Assembly: GCA_963678675.1 (NCBI GenBank)
Contig: OY783198.1
Location: 23,918,684-23,982,683, forward strand
DNA: 64,000 bases
DNA from: Xiphydria camelus
Lineage: Eukaryota; Arthropoda; Insecta; Hymenoptera; Xiphydriidae
Reading direction: 5' to 3'
Of the stretch, positions 24,822 through 33,976 are shown one piece after another. The translations under genes were made by a program, and so were the position numbers. Within the stretch, counting starts at the first letter, position 1. Each line of letters starts with the position of its first letter. The notes beneath the pieces are model-generated. The model did no database searches and was not told the DNA's origin. It saw nothing but the letters and a program-made list of their open reading frames with translations.

Positions 24822-25507
24822 ATGGGTTCGACGAGTTTGCGAGTGGACGGTCCAAATTCGAACTTCATCCTGCGCAAGGCGGTGCCCTATCGGGAACGCT
24901 CCCCGCCGATCCGTCGCACCGAGGAGTACGAGAACGTCTCGACGCTGGAAGAGAAGTCACGTTTGCCGAGTTACGGACGGGCGCCGCGTCCGACGCCCAG
25001 GGCATCGGGATGGAGCGACGCCGGGGCCAAGATCGAGCGCGACTCGAATCACAAGACCGTCATCTACTTCGGAGATACGAATCAGAGGCGGAAGGACGAC
25101 GGGTGGTCGGACGTTTCCGACTCGTGGTCTCTTCCGCGGGGTGGAGACGTCGCGAGCGCGTCCGCGGCGACGCCGTCGGTCGAGTCCCGCGAGACGCCGG
25201 ATCTCCGCGCCCGGGAGGATGTCGAGACGCGGGAGGATGTCGAGACGCGGGAGGCCGACGACGACGACGACGAGGGGAAGAGTCGCGGAGGTGCGAACGC
25301 TCGCGAGAACGATGATTTCTCGAAGAACGAGGCGAACGAGGATTCGTCGAAGCAACGCGAGATCGTACTGAACGTCAGTCCCAGCAGGGAGGACGTCCTG
25401 CGGATTGAGGAAGACGAGAGTCGCGTGGAGGATTATTGGTCGTTACCGGGCGACACGACCGGCTTCAAGGCGGACTGGAGTTTCGTTCAGCAGTGGCGCT
25501 TAAGAGG
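24822..25507 (+). CDS. BTBD11: BTBD11-like exon 1 (N-terminus)
   Basis: ATG at 24822 has G at -3 and G at +4. The frame stays open further upstream only by way of a GTG, so this is the first usable ATG in frame. The product starts MGSTSLRVDGPNSNFILRK, is charged and probably disordered, and ends with DWSFVQQWRLRG at the donor gg|gtaaat in phase 2. A perfect 18-bp tandem duplication (25213-25248) encodes a doubled E-D-V-E-T-R motif, followed by an Asp run. No domain is recognised. Joining to exon 2 rests on matching phase and on the absence of another ATG-bearing exon next to exon 2. Confidence 0.75.
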
Positions 25508-28500
25508 GTAAATATCGACGGGTGTGATGGCCGCGACTAATGGACTGCTTCCCGTTGTATGTACACGTGTGTATATATGCGCACGAAAATGTAAAGGTCG
25601 AAGGGGTGGATGGTCGATGAACCGTACAGGAAAAATTGTGGCGTGTTATAAATGAGGATTGATTCGAAAGTAATTTTATACGTCGTCTTCGTCTGTTTAC
25701 TTTATACCGGAAAAGAATAAATACCCGTATTTTCGCGTCTATTATTTTCAACACCTCTACGAGTACTCGCTTCGGGTAGAAGAATTTCTACGTGGGTGTT
25801 TCGAAAGCGTGGATCGTGCGGAACCATCACTGAAACGATTAGCCCCTGTGAATGACATGTATTATTACCTCAGTTAAATACCGGAAAGGGGGACTGTGAA
25901 AGAAGCTAGGCCGAAGGTCGAAGGAACTCCTCTCGTATTTGCAAAGGAAGAGGAAGTACCTGATTATAGTCCGAAGGAGGAAACGAAACGTCGTTAGATT
26001 CAATTTGTGACAACTTCATATTTCGGACGTATTCCTGTGTCTGACAAGAAATAGAATTTCTACGTAAGGATGAAGTTGACAATTTACCGATAAAATTTTT
26101 CGGCTGTTAATTTGACCATCTCATTAAGATACCATTATTTTCGGGAAATTGTGAAAATTACGTTTAAAGGGAATGTACACCGAGAAAAATAATTAGTCGT
26201 GTTAACCAAACTTTGCTTGAGCTGAGAAGATCGAAATATTTGTATAGCGACAACAAATTTTTGGTCGTCGCAACCAAACATTTTAAAAACACAATATTGC
26301 TACAACCAACATTTATTTTTAGTAACCAAAAGTTTTGTCGTCCCGATAAAAATATATCGTCGTTCCCATATTAACCAAAGTCTGGTTAACATTACCGATC
26401 ATTTTTCTCAGCGTAGATACATTCGTCAGTATCGCAGCAACTGAAGGCTTCTTCCAATCGACGACGACACGTGCCGTCGTAAGGCTAAAACTCGATTTAC
26501 ACTCGCGACTACTCAATCTCGTCGTTTTGTACGGTCGATCGTCGAACCACGTGGAAACACGATTCCGTTTTTACGCGAATAAATCGACGACGCCGTGCAA
26601 TGTCGATAATCAGCCAATAAGAGAAATATCGGTACATCCGCCTCCGTTCCGTGTCATCGCCTGGTGAAATCCACCTCGAGTCGAGCGAGACTTCGATCCT
26701 TCTTTCCTTCCTTTTGCCTCTGCGCTTCTTATACGTATGTGGAACATAAGTTTCCGATCGCGTGCCGCGCGATGCGAAGCCGCACCTGCGTCACTCCCAT
26801 GCGGAGAGAGATTCTCGCGACGTTAGAAACGCAAAACCGCGTGGTTACAGCTGTGAGAATTTCCTTCAGTGGATAATTCCATGTGGAATTCGTTCGATCA
26901 TCCACATGTGAATTGCGTTCCGCTTTACTTGCGTTCTGTAATTCTTCGAATGCGACGCAATAAGTAGAACTCTTGCTGTACGTAACCGCTCGATGCCGAG
27001 CAGTACAACCGGAGCGACCGAAAAAAAGAAAAAAATCTACCGATGCGCGGGTAATCGGATTCTGAAACACTCGGCATTCGATTGCAGGCCGGGAGGCAAC
27101 GCTGGTCGCGAGCTGTATTGCCCTCCTTACAACAAGGAACCTCCCGACAATCCACCGAAAGGCGGGGTGCACAATATGGTCCACATGGTGGCCGAGAGGG
27201 ACACGGATAGCGTGGCGCCCACCCCGACGCCTCATCATCCGCACCATTCACAACATCATCATCTCAGCCTGCACGAACTTCGCGTGTTGCAGGTACGCCA
27301 ACGAAAAAACGCCCAAGGGAGTTCCGACGACGAGCCGCGGGAGCGTGTGTTTTTTTAGCGTTCGCCCGATAAATTGACTCTGTATACCGATTTTGGAAAA
27401 TTGCCGAATGACGCGCCTGTAGCCTGAAATCGATCGCTGTTCGCAGAGGAGGCCGGCGGAATGCACCGGCAATAGCTCGTCGGACGAGAATCGATCCTCC
27501 GGTCATGCGAGCATGTCGGATACCGGGGGTCACACGAGCAGCAGCTCACCGCCTCACCGTCACCACAGGACGCACAGTCCGCCGTCCCTCAATGCCGTGC
27601 CGGAGGACGATCGTTTGTCGGCGTCGGTCACCCAGAGGAGCGCCAGGACCCGATCGGGTCAAACTCGCAATCGGCACCGGGCAACGCCCGCCAAGGTTAA
27701 AGGGCGATCGTCGATCGGTCTTTCAACTTGTACGGTACACTCTCAAAAACGTGCGCTCGCCACGAATGGAATTCTATTCTATTTTCTATTTACAGCTAAC
27801 AGAGTTCCATTTGGGGCCGGTGCACATTTTTGAGAGCGTAGATGCCACTCTGCAGCGATGCTCACGTCTCGCACTTAATTCGCAGCTGCAGGTGCCCTGG
27901 TCGGGTTCCGGCCTGGAGGACATCAAGCTGGCCATCCAACAGCTCACGATGCGCTCGCACACCTCGACGTCCACGTACTCCTCGCTGAGCGGTTCGGAAA
28001 GCTCGGAGCCAGCCGTGAGGCGACTGATGCGACATTCCAGCTTGGAGACCATCAATACGAACGTCACCAGCGCGGACGAATTCGTGTGGGTCGACTCGCA
28101 CAACAGACTCGTGGAGTTGCAGCACCTGCCGTGGACGCATCACGACGTGCTGAGGGTGCTGCAGAACGGGCGGACCCGGGAGCACATGGAGCAAGTGTCG
28201 ATGGAGACGATACCGCGTCTGTCGTATCTGCTGCAGCGCGCCCTCGTCCGGATCGGCCGTGAGACGCAGAGGCTGTCGAAGCCCTTGGGCCTCTGCAGCA
28301 AGCACGAGGTGTACAGCGCGTTCAAAATCGTCCTCTGCCCGGCCCTCGCGGACTCCTGCACCAAGGTAATCGATGATACGATGTGGCATTGACGATTTTT
28401 CCGAACGCAACTGCGTTTGAGATGATAATTTGTCTTCTTCTGCTTCTTCTTCGCTTCTTGAACGGACAGCAGTAGAGGGAAGGTTGTAGCAGTGGCGAGC

Positions 28501-31500
28501 AAAGTTATAAATCGACGTCGCGAAATTCGAACAGACGTCGATATGTAACGTGGTTTCTCTGATCGATCATAATACGAAGATTCGTTTGCTCGTTTCTTCA
28601 AGGCGTGCTTACGAGCGGCCGCGATGTTCGCCGTGTCCGGCGACCAGTTGAAGCAGTCCAAGGCCTCCAGAGCCGGGCTGCAGCTACCCGTCGGGCGCTT
28701 TCTACGATGGATGTCCGACGTGAAGCTGGGAAAGATGGTGCACGAGTACGCGGCCATATATTTAGCCGCGGGGGTTGAGAATCTTCTTGAAGAGATCCTC
28801 TTGCAGTGCATGCCGACGGAACCCCACACCACGCTGTCGGCGACGATGCTGGAGCACGCCATCGCCAATAACGGTGATCTGTGGGGTCTCCTGCAGCCTT
28901 ACGCGCATCTCAACGCCGGTCGGATAGCGTCAGGTTTTCATCTCAGCTATTCGTACTTTTGAGTTCGTCGCGTTCAGCATTTCTATCGATAATCGGTAAC
29001 ACGGGGATTCGCTTCAATTCTTCGCAGGTGCTCTCGCGATGCCCAGATGGGCGAGCGTGAGCTCCCTGAGCTCGACGTCGTCGTCGCGCAGCGGTAAAGA
29101 CGTACCTGGATCCACGCTGGAGCCCTCCTTGCTGACGACTTGCGTCGGCTCCATGACTGAACTGGTGGATTTGATATCTAAAGTAGCTCAATCGGGCCGG
29201 TGTCCCGTTCCTCTAACTACCAAAGCCTTAAACGCCCTCTTCTACTACATGAGATGCTCTCAGGTACGACGCTCGGCGCCGAGCGCTGTCTTCGAACGCA
29301 GCGCGAATCTCGCGCTGTGTACCTAACACTTGAGCGACCTCTGTACCGCTTCCGCAGTTGGAACACGGCGAGAGGGGATCGGGGATACAGGAGTTGGCGT
29401 ACGAGCGGGCGTACGTGGTGCTCCCGCCGCTGGTGGAATGGCTGAGAGTGGCGACGGCTCACGCCGAGCATCGTCACGGCACCGTTTTGGATCACGATGA
29501 TATCGCCCAAGCGGCCAGACTGCTTTTGCCCGGCGTGGATTGTCCCGTTAGGCACGTATGGTGCGTACGGAACGGCGCGATGACAAATGTGATAATAGTA
29601 ACTACATTCCGCGCGCCTCTGCTCTCCCCACCACGTTTGCAGCTTCGCTGCGAGTGTCACGCGCGAATCCTACCGCTTCGTTCTCATTATCTCCTCAGCT
29701 CCGAGGAAGTGACGCTCTGTTCGAAGCGAGTGGACGACTCGGAATACGTGCGACGGCTGACCATGGACATGGGTTTCAAAATGATGACCAGCGGCCGAAC
29801 GGAGCTCATATCCCAAGCGGCCTTCCTCTTGCCGGACACGCAGATAAACACCGTGAACGACAGCGGCTTCACGCCCCTGATGCTCGCGTGCATCAACGGC
29901 GACGAGGCCGCGGTAGCCGCGCTGCTGGAGGCCGGCGCGGATTCGAACGTGGAGAGCCCAGCGCCGCCGAGCTCCAGCCAGACCTCGTGCACCCCGTCCT
30001 CCAAGATCTCCCTGCAGCCGTCGTGCAGCCCGAAGAACAATTCTCCCAACTCGAAGAGCCCGGGCGTCCAGTCGGCCGCGACGCCGAACAAGAACGCGTC
30101 GAATCTCAATATATCGGGCTCGTCGAGCGGCAGCAACGGCAACGTCTGTCACGCCCAGTGCGGATTCAACGCCGAGACGCAGCACTGGACGGCGCTGACG
30201 TACACGGCTTTGCTCGGGCACTGCAACATCGCGCGGATGCTGCTGGAAAGGGGTGCCACCGTGGAGGGTGGCGCCAAGCTGAGCGAGGACAAGTGCACGG
30301 TGACGCCGTTGCAGGCGGCGACCGCGTCGGGGAACAGCGAAATGGTCGCGCTGCTGCTCACGCACGGAGCCCAGCCGTTCTTCTCCACGCTGATCAAAGA
30401 CACGTTCTGCTACTCGGGCTCGGCGCAGCGTGGCTGCTACAGGTAAACGAGCGTTGCGCTCGCCGTATCACGAGTCGACTCTAGAATCGCGCGTTCTCTC
30501 GTTTACAGCGCGATATCCGTAGCGACGGCACACGGGCAGAGGGCGATCTTGCATCAGCTTCTGTCGCATCCGCTGAATTACTCCGCGAAGCGCGGTGAGA
30601 AGGAGGTTTTATCGCTGGAAGAGATTTTGGCCGAGGGAAACGCCGGGGGCCAGCAGCAATCGCAGCAGCAGCAGCAGCAGCAGACGGCGGAAGGAAGAGG
30701 AAACAGAAGGGAAGGCAAGGAGCCTGTATTGAGCAAGGCGCAGACGAAGGCACTTCAGGAAGCTATGTATCACAGCGCGGAAAGTAATCATCTGGGTAAG
30801 TTCGACTCGATTGTTTAGTTTCCAAGTTCAGTCTGTGTGCTGCTGGTACATTCGACGATTTGTACTTGATATCGCTCAGAGCGCAAGGTACAACAATTTG
30901 CCGGTTCAATTTCTCGCAGTTTACCCAATCGAAGTCATTTGCGAGAAATTCATTGATTCATCCATTGATCTATGTTTCGCAGATATAACGATGGAACTTC
31001 GGGGGCTTCGAGTTGGTTGGACGCTTCACTGTTGGATGCACAGCCTCTCGACCGCCCACGAGATGAGGATCGATTCCGTTATAGACCAACTCCTGCAAGA
31101 CTTTCTCCAAGTCTGCCCCGACGATTACTCGACTCAGTTCGTGCAAGAATGCCTACCGTTGTTATTCAACATCTTTAGATACAGCAAAGTGGGTGTTCGA
31201 ATGAAACGCGCAGATTAAAAAATCGTTAGCACTCCGTTGCAAAATGATCCGATCCAAAAAATTCGCCTTCATTTCAGAAGGAAGGTACGATACTTTTGCT
31301 AGCTGACATATTTTGTACCTGCTTCGGATGGGAGCCCATAAAACCGATCATGGATACCACGCTTTCGAGTGGCTCCCGGATCGACCCGAAATTCGTCAAT
31401 AATCCCGAATTGAGCGACGTGCAATTTCGAGTGGAGGGAAGAGTTTTTTATGGTCATAAGATCGTACTCGTGACGTCGTCGCCGAGATTCAGAAATATGT

Positions 31501-32135
31501 TGAGTTCTAAGTTATGCGAGGGTAACCCACCGATCGTGCAGATCAACGACATTCGATATCACATTTTCCAGGTACGTTATTATCTAAATATTCGCGTAAG
31601 GAACATTTTCATTCATGATTATTGAACGACAATCAATTTGCCATCTTTTTCAGATGGTCATGGAATTTCTGTATCACGGGGGCTGCGCGACCTTGGAAGT
31701 AAATCAAAGCGACATACTGGAATTGATGGCAGCGGCGAACTTTTTTCAACTCGACGGTTTGCTCCGTTTTTGCGAAGCCCAGTGTTCGGCGATGGTGGAT
31801 CTCGACAATATCGTTTCCATGTATATACACGCAAAGGTGAGCGTATTAGACGACCCTCTAATAATCCGCAATACGGTGTTACACCTACCATTAGGGATAC
31901 ATGACTGATGAATCGTTAAAATTTACAGGTCTACAACGCGGCACAACTTTTGGAATACTGTCAAGGATTCCTACTGCAAAATATGGTCGCGCTTTTAACT
32001 TACGACGACTCCGTGAAGCGTCTGTTATTTGCTAAAAAGTTGCCAAATCACGACGTCTTAGCCGGTCTTCTGCTCACTTTGCAAGCGCGAATTAAAACGA
32101 GAAAACCTCAGCCGCAAAATAAATTGAAGACTTGA
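24822..32135 (+). CDS. BTBD11: Ankyrin-BTB protein, ABTB2/ABTB3 (BTBD11) family, 13 exons
   Basis: Joined exons: 24822-25507, 27088-27292, 27447-27695, 27796-28365, 28603-28933, 29028-29263, 29358-29560, 29699-30442, 30509-30795, 30983-31188, 31278-31571, 31654-31836, 31929-32135. They total 4401 bases, an intact frame of 1466 codons plus TGA. All junctions are GT-AG and phase-consistent. In order the protein has a Ser/acid-rich N-terminus (about 1-380), a conserved region with FVWVDSHNRLVELQHLPW, an H2A-like histone fold (about 571-680, with AGLQLPVGR at 594-602), ankyrin repeats (about 878-1100) split by a Ser/Asn insert, and a BTB domain (about 1284-1395). Family members act as BTB scaffolds or CUL3-type adaptors; vertebrate BTBD11 is a synaptic scaffold in interneurons. 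The role in this species is inferred only. The C-terminus (NKLKT) lacks an evident PDZ ligand. The most uncertain parts are exon 1 membership and the exon 3 donor (27695 or 27734, both phase 0). Confidence 0.92.
25508..27087 (+). other. BTBD11-like intron 1 (1580 bp)
   Basis: The only long intron of this gene. It carries a fold-back element at 26176-26415 and otherwise nothing recognisable. It ends at the acceptor attgcag. Confidence 0.7.
26176..26415. mobile_element. Fold-back element inside BTBD11-like intron 1
   Basis: The ends tacaccgagaaaaataatta and gatcatttttctcagcgta are inverted repeats of the TACACTGAGAAAAA type. The interior repeats the word accaaa many times (aaccaaactttg, caaccaaacatt, taaccaaagtct). 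Confidence 0.75.
27088..27292 (+). CDS. BTBD11: BTBD11-like exon 2
   Basis: Acceptor ttgcag|gccggg, donor ttgcag|gtacgc, ending in phase 0. It encodes PGGNAGRELYCPPYNKEPP followed by a His/Pro-rich stretch and LSLHELRVLQ. Its first base completes a codon begun in exon 1, or in the possible alternative exon at 14615. Confidence 0.85.
27447..27695 (+). CDS. BTBD11: BTBD11-like exon 3
   Basis: Acceptor ttcgcag|aggagg. It is Ser/His/Arg-rich and probably disordered (from RRPAECTGNSSSDENRSSG to RNRHRATPAK). The donor aag|gttaaa at 27695 keeps phase 0. A second phase-0 donor, acg|gtacac at 27734, would add 13 residues. cDNA is needed to choose between them. Confidence 0.75.
27796..28365 (+). CDS. 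BTBD11: BTBD11-like exon 4 (conserved N-terminal module)
   Basis: Acceptor atttacag|ctaaca, donor accaag|gtaatc, phase 0 at both ends. It encodes LTEFHLGPVHIFESVDATLQ, a Ser-rich linker, then the strongly family-like FVWVDSHNRLVELQHLPW and WTHHDVLRVLQNGRTREH, ending ALADSCTK. This is the region preceding the histone-fold part in ABTB2/ABTB3 proteins. Confidence 0.92.
28603..28933 (+). CDS. BTBD11: BTBD11-like exon 5 (H2A-like histone fold)
   Basis: Acceptor tcttcaag|gcgtgc, donor gtcag|gttttc, ending in phase 1. It encodes ACLRAAAMFAVSGDQLKQSK, then AGLQLPVGR, which matches the H2A signature AGLQFPVGR except at one residue, and HEYAAIYLAAGVENLLEEIL, the matching H2A helix. The histone fold is a known feature of this protein family and does not imply nucleosome assembly. 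Confidence 0.93.
29028..29263 (+). CDS. BTBD11: BTBD11-like exon 6
   Basis: Acceptor ttcgcag|gtgctc, donor ctcag|gtacga, phase 1 to 0. It encodes a Ser-rich linker and TELVDLISKVAQSGRCPVPL followed by TTKALNALFYYMRCSQ. Confidence 0.88.
29358..29560 (+). CDS. BTBD11: BTBD11-like exon 7
   Basis: Acceptor ttccgcag|ttggaa. It encodes ELAYERAYVVLPPLVEWLRV and AQAARLLLPGVDC, both highly typical of ABTB2/ABTB3. The donor was placed at tatg|gtgcgt (phase 2), because joining there to exon 8 gives a spacing between LLLPGVDC and DMGF equal to that recalled for vertebrate family members. Confidence 0.88.
29699..30442 (+). CDS. BTBD11: BTBD11-like exon 8 (ankyrin repeats 1-3)
   Basis: Acceptor ctcctcag|ctccga, donor tacag|gtaaac, ending in phase 2. 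Ankyrin units: NDSGFTPLMLACINGDEAAV, HWTALTYTALLGHCNIARML and TVTPLQAATASGNSEMVALL. Between the first and second lies a Ser/Asn/Pro-rich insert of roughly 70 residues that is probably disordered. Confidence 0.93.
30509..30795 (+). CDS. BTBD11: BTBD11-like exon 9 (ankyrin 4, poly-Q linker)
   Basis: Acceptor tttacag|cgcgat, donor ctgg|gtaagt. It encodes the last ankyrin unit (SVATAHGQRAILHQLLSHP), the family motif VLSLEEILAEG, a Gln run from a CAG repeat (about 30655-30682), and TKALQEAMYHSAE. Confidence 0.92.
30983..31188 (+). CDS. BTBD11: BTBD11-like exon 10
   Basis: Acceptor tttcgcag|atataa, donor caaa|gtgggt, phase 1 to 0. It encodes DITMELRGLRVGWTLHCWM and a helical stretch to LLFNIFRYSK, the linker between the ankyrin and BTB domains in this family. 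Confidence 0.92.
31278..31571 (+). CDS. BTBD11: BTBD11-like exon 11 (BTB domain, first half)
   Basis: Acceptor atttcag|aaggaa, donor ttccag|gtacgt, phase 0 at both ends. It encodes LADIFCTCFGWEP and the BTB core LSDVQFRVEGRVFYGHKIVL followed by VTSSPRFRNML, with the usual SDV, HK and S.RF positions present. Confidence 0.93.
31654..31836 (+). CDS. BTBD11: BTBD11-like exon 12 (BTB domain, second half)
   Basis: Acceptor tttttcag|atggtc, donor caaag|gtgagc, phase 0 at both ends. It encodes MVMEFLYHGGCATLEV and DILELMAAANFFQLDGLLRF, the closing helices of the BTB fold. Confidence 0.93.
31929..32135 (+). CDS. BTBD11: BTBD11-like exon 13 (C-terminus)
   Basis: Acceptor atttacag|gtctac. It encodes VYNAAQLLEYCQGFLLQNMV and a basic tail ending NKLKT before TGA at 32133-32135. 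Confidence 0.92.
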   Translation, partial: VYNAAQLLEYCQGFLLQNMVALLTYDDSVKRLLFAKKLPNHDVLAGLLLTLQARIKTRKPQPQNKLKT

Positions 32136-33590
32136 AGAAATGGAATTAAAGAGAGTAATACGTATTGTGATTAATAGTAAGATACCAAGGCACAGGTAAA
32201 TATTTAACTAAGCTTAGTAAACGAACGAGTGCCGGTCGAGGATACAATTAGCACTCTAACTGATATAAATTTGCAATTGTGATGCGTAATGTTCGTTTTC
32301 GTTCAACGTGCAATATTCACATAATTTGCATTACTGTGCTTTTCGCCGTTATACGCGAAAAGACTGCATGGAACGTACAATATATCGATAAGTAATATTC
32401 CTTCATTTTGAGCCTTATTCTTGCACAATACGACACGCTAGATTAATTACACAAAAGGATACTGCCGAAAAGTTTGTATATTTTGGTAGATGTAGGGTTT
32501 TTACCGATATACCGTGAAAATGATTATGTCATGGAATGCCACCATTCGTACGTTTTTGCTTCTTCCTGCGAATTGTGATATCGCGCCGAATTTACACGAG
32601 AATAATCGTACGTAAAATAGTTAAGGAAAAATATGCACGAAATTATATGTGTACAAAATGCTAAAAACTGCGACTTTCACTATTTTTTAGCCCACTTCCT
32701 GCGTACGAAATTATCGCGTAACGAGTGTAACTATTTTCAGTAACAAAATTCCTATCATACGTTGAATGTTACATCGTCATTCCGATTTTTGCACTGCAAT
32801 ATAGAGATCGCCACATAAATGCTCGGGACCGAAGAACGCCTCGTATCTAGAGGTAGTAGGAGCAGTTTGGATAAAAGACGTCTAGTTACGAGGCGATCCA
32901 TTGTATCGTAAGTATTCAAAATTAGTTTATCGTAATTAATTTACCGTATAGCGTGCATTTATACACAAGTAAACTTACTCATCGATAGCATAAGTGTACT
33001 CAAAGAGTACAATTCAGCGGTGATTAGACGCGATATTAAAATTTTACCTATTCGTACCTATTTAGAAATGAATTTAGATGCGAAACTTCCAGGAATATTA
33101 ATGTATATTCGTATAGAGATTTAAATTATTTATACCTTCCCGTGGCAATTTCATGAATATCGTGACGTGTGGGTTGTTTATCAGAAATATATCGTTATTA
33201 CATTCAAAATGTAGTGGAACCTTCCTTTTCGAATCCGCTCGAGAAAAGCACTCTCTCCTAACTAAACTTCTTATCTCCGGCTCTTGTTCTTTAATGATCG
33301 AATCGTTGAACGATCAAGTTTTTATTTTTTTACAAATATCGACAAAGCAAGAGAAGCCTGGGGAAAAACGATTTAGAAGGATTCGAAAAAGTCTAGAGGG
33401 AGCGCGGCATTTAGCGAAGAGGCGTTTAGAAAAGGGAAGGGATTCTACCGTAAATTTTTTATCTCGCATTTTTATGTGTGTGTATGAATGCCTGTATTTT
33501 GTCATTCAAATGTAAATTTGAATATAAAAAATGAGCTCAGATATTTAAAAAACTATTTGTTATTCAATAAATATTCAGCACTTTTGATAT
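32136..33590 (+). other. Predicted 3'UTR of the BTBD11-like gene
   Basis: AT-rich sequence without coding character, extending to AATAAA at 33566-33571, followed by a T-rich stretch. A hairpin with 15-bp arms (32837-32851 and 32881-32895) lies inside. A shorter transcript using attaaa near 32146 is possible but close to the stop. The 120-codon open frame at 33153-33515 is judged spurious. Confidence 0.5.
33566..33571 (+). terminator. Candidate poly(A) signal
   Basis: AATAAA followed within 30 bp by T-rich sequence. It is the first canonical hexamer after the stop codon noticed on the plus strand. Confidence 0.45.
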
Positions 33591-33793
33591 CTCGCGTTTT
33601 TACTCGTTCACCTTAGAGGTAGTTGCGGGTCGGTCGCGATAGTCGGTAATAGACTACTGAACATTTGGAATTGCCGCGTAATTATCTGGATGGCCGCATA
33701 ATAATCATCAGTATGTGAGTTTATTTTACCAGCCGTAGTTATGCCACTCTCTCTTTTATCGATTAGAAGGCGATAGCAGGAAAGCGTCTAAAA

Positions 33794-33976
33794 ATGTTAT
33801 GCCTCCTGATGGCATATTTTCCAAAAATGCAGGATTTTTATTCTTTTAATCTGGAAGTGCCGGATACCGTTCATCTCATATACCGGAAAACCGATCTCAA
33901 GCAGGACGCAATTACTTTTCGATTATTGGATCCAACAGAAAAGGACTTTGGAAAAATTCAATGGCTGATGCAGTAA
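33794..33976 (+). CDS. Small hypothetical ORF, uncertain
   Basis: ATG in a fair context (taaaaATG) opens 60 codons to TAA. The peptide reads like protein (FNLEVPDTVHLIYRK, DLKQDAITFRLLDPTEKDFG), with hydrophobic and charged residues well mixed. It matches no family I recognise. A possible 67-bp intron (donor gca|gtaaaa at 33973, pyrimidine-rich, acceptor cccgcag at 34039) would add only two residues before a stop. It could be a real small gene, the remnant of one, or chance. Confidence 0.25.
   Translation: MLCLLMAYFPKMQDFYSFNLEVPDTVHLIYRKTDLKQDAITFRLLDPTEKDFGKIQWLMQ

Noticed and set aside
29670..30365. Long minus-strand and second plus-frame open frames over the ankyrin exons
   Set aside because: These are shadows of the BTBD11-like exon 8. 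The real frame has family motifs and fitting splice sites.
32798..32900. Idea of a let-7-like miRNA from gaggtagtagg in the 3'UTR hairpin
   Set aside because: Only the first half of the let-7 sequence is similar, it lies in the loop, and the stem is too short for a precursor.
33153..33515. 120-codon open frame in the 3'UTR
   Set aside because: AT-rich composition and no motif. It falls between the stop codon and the poly(A) signal of the BTBD11-like gene.
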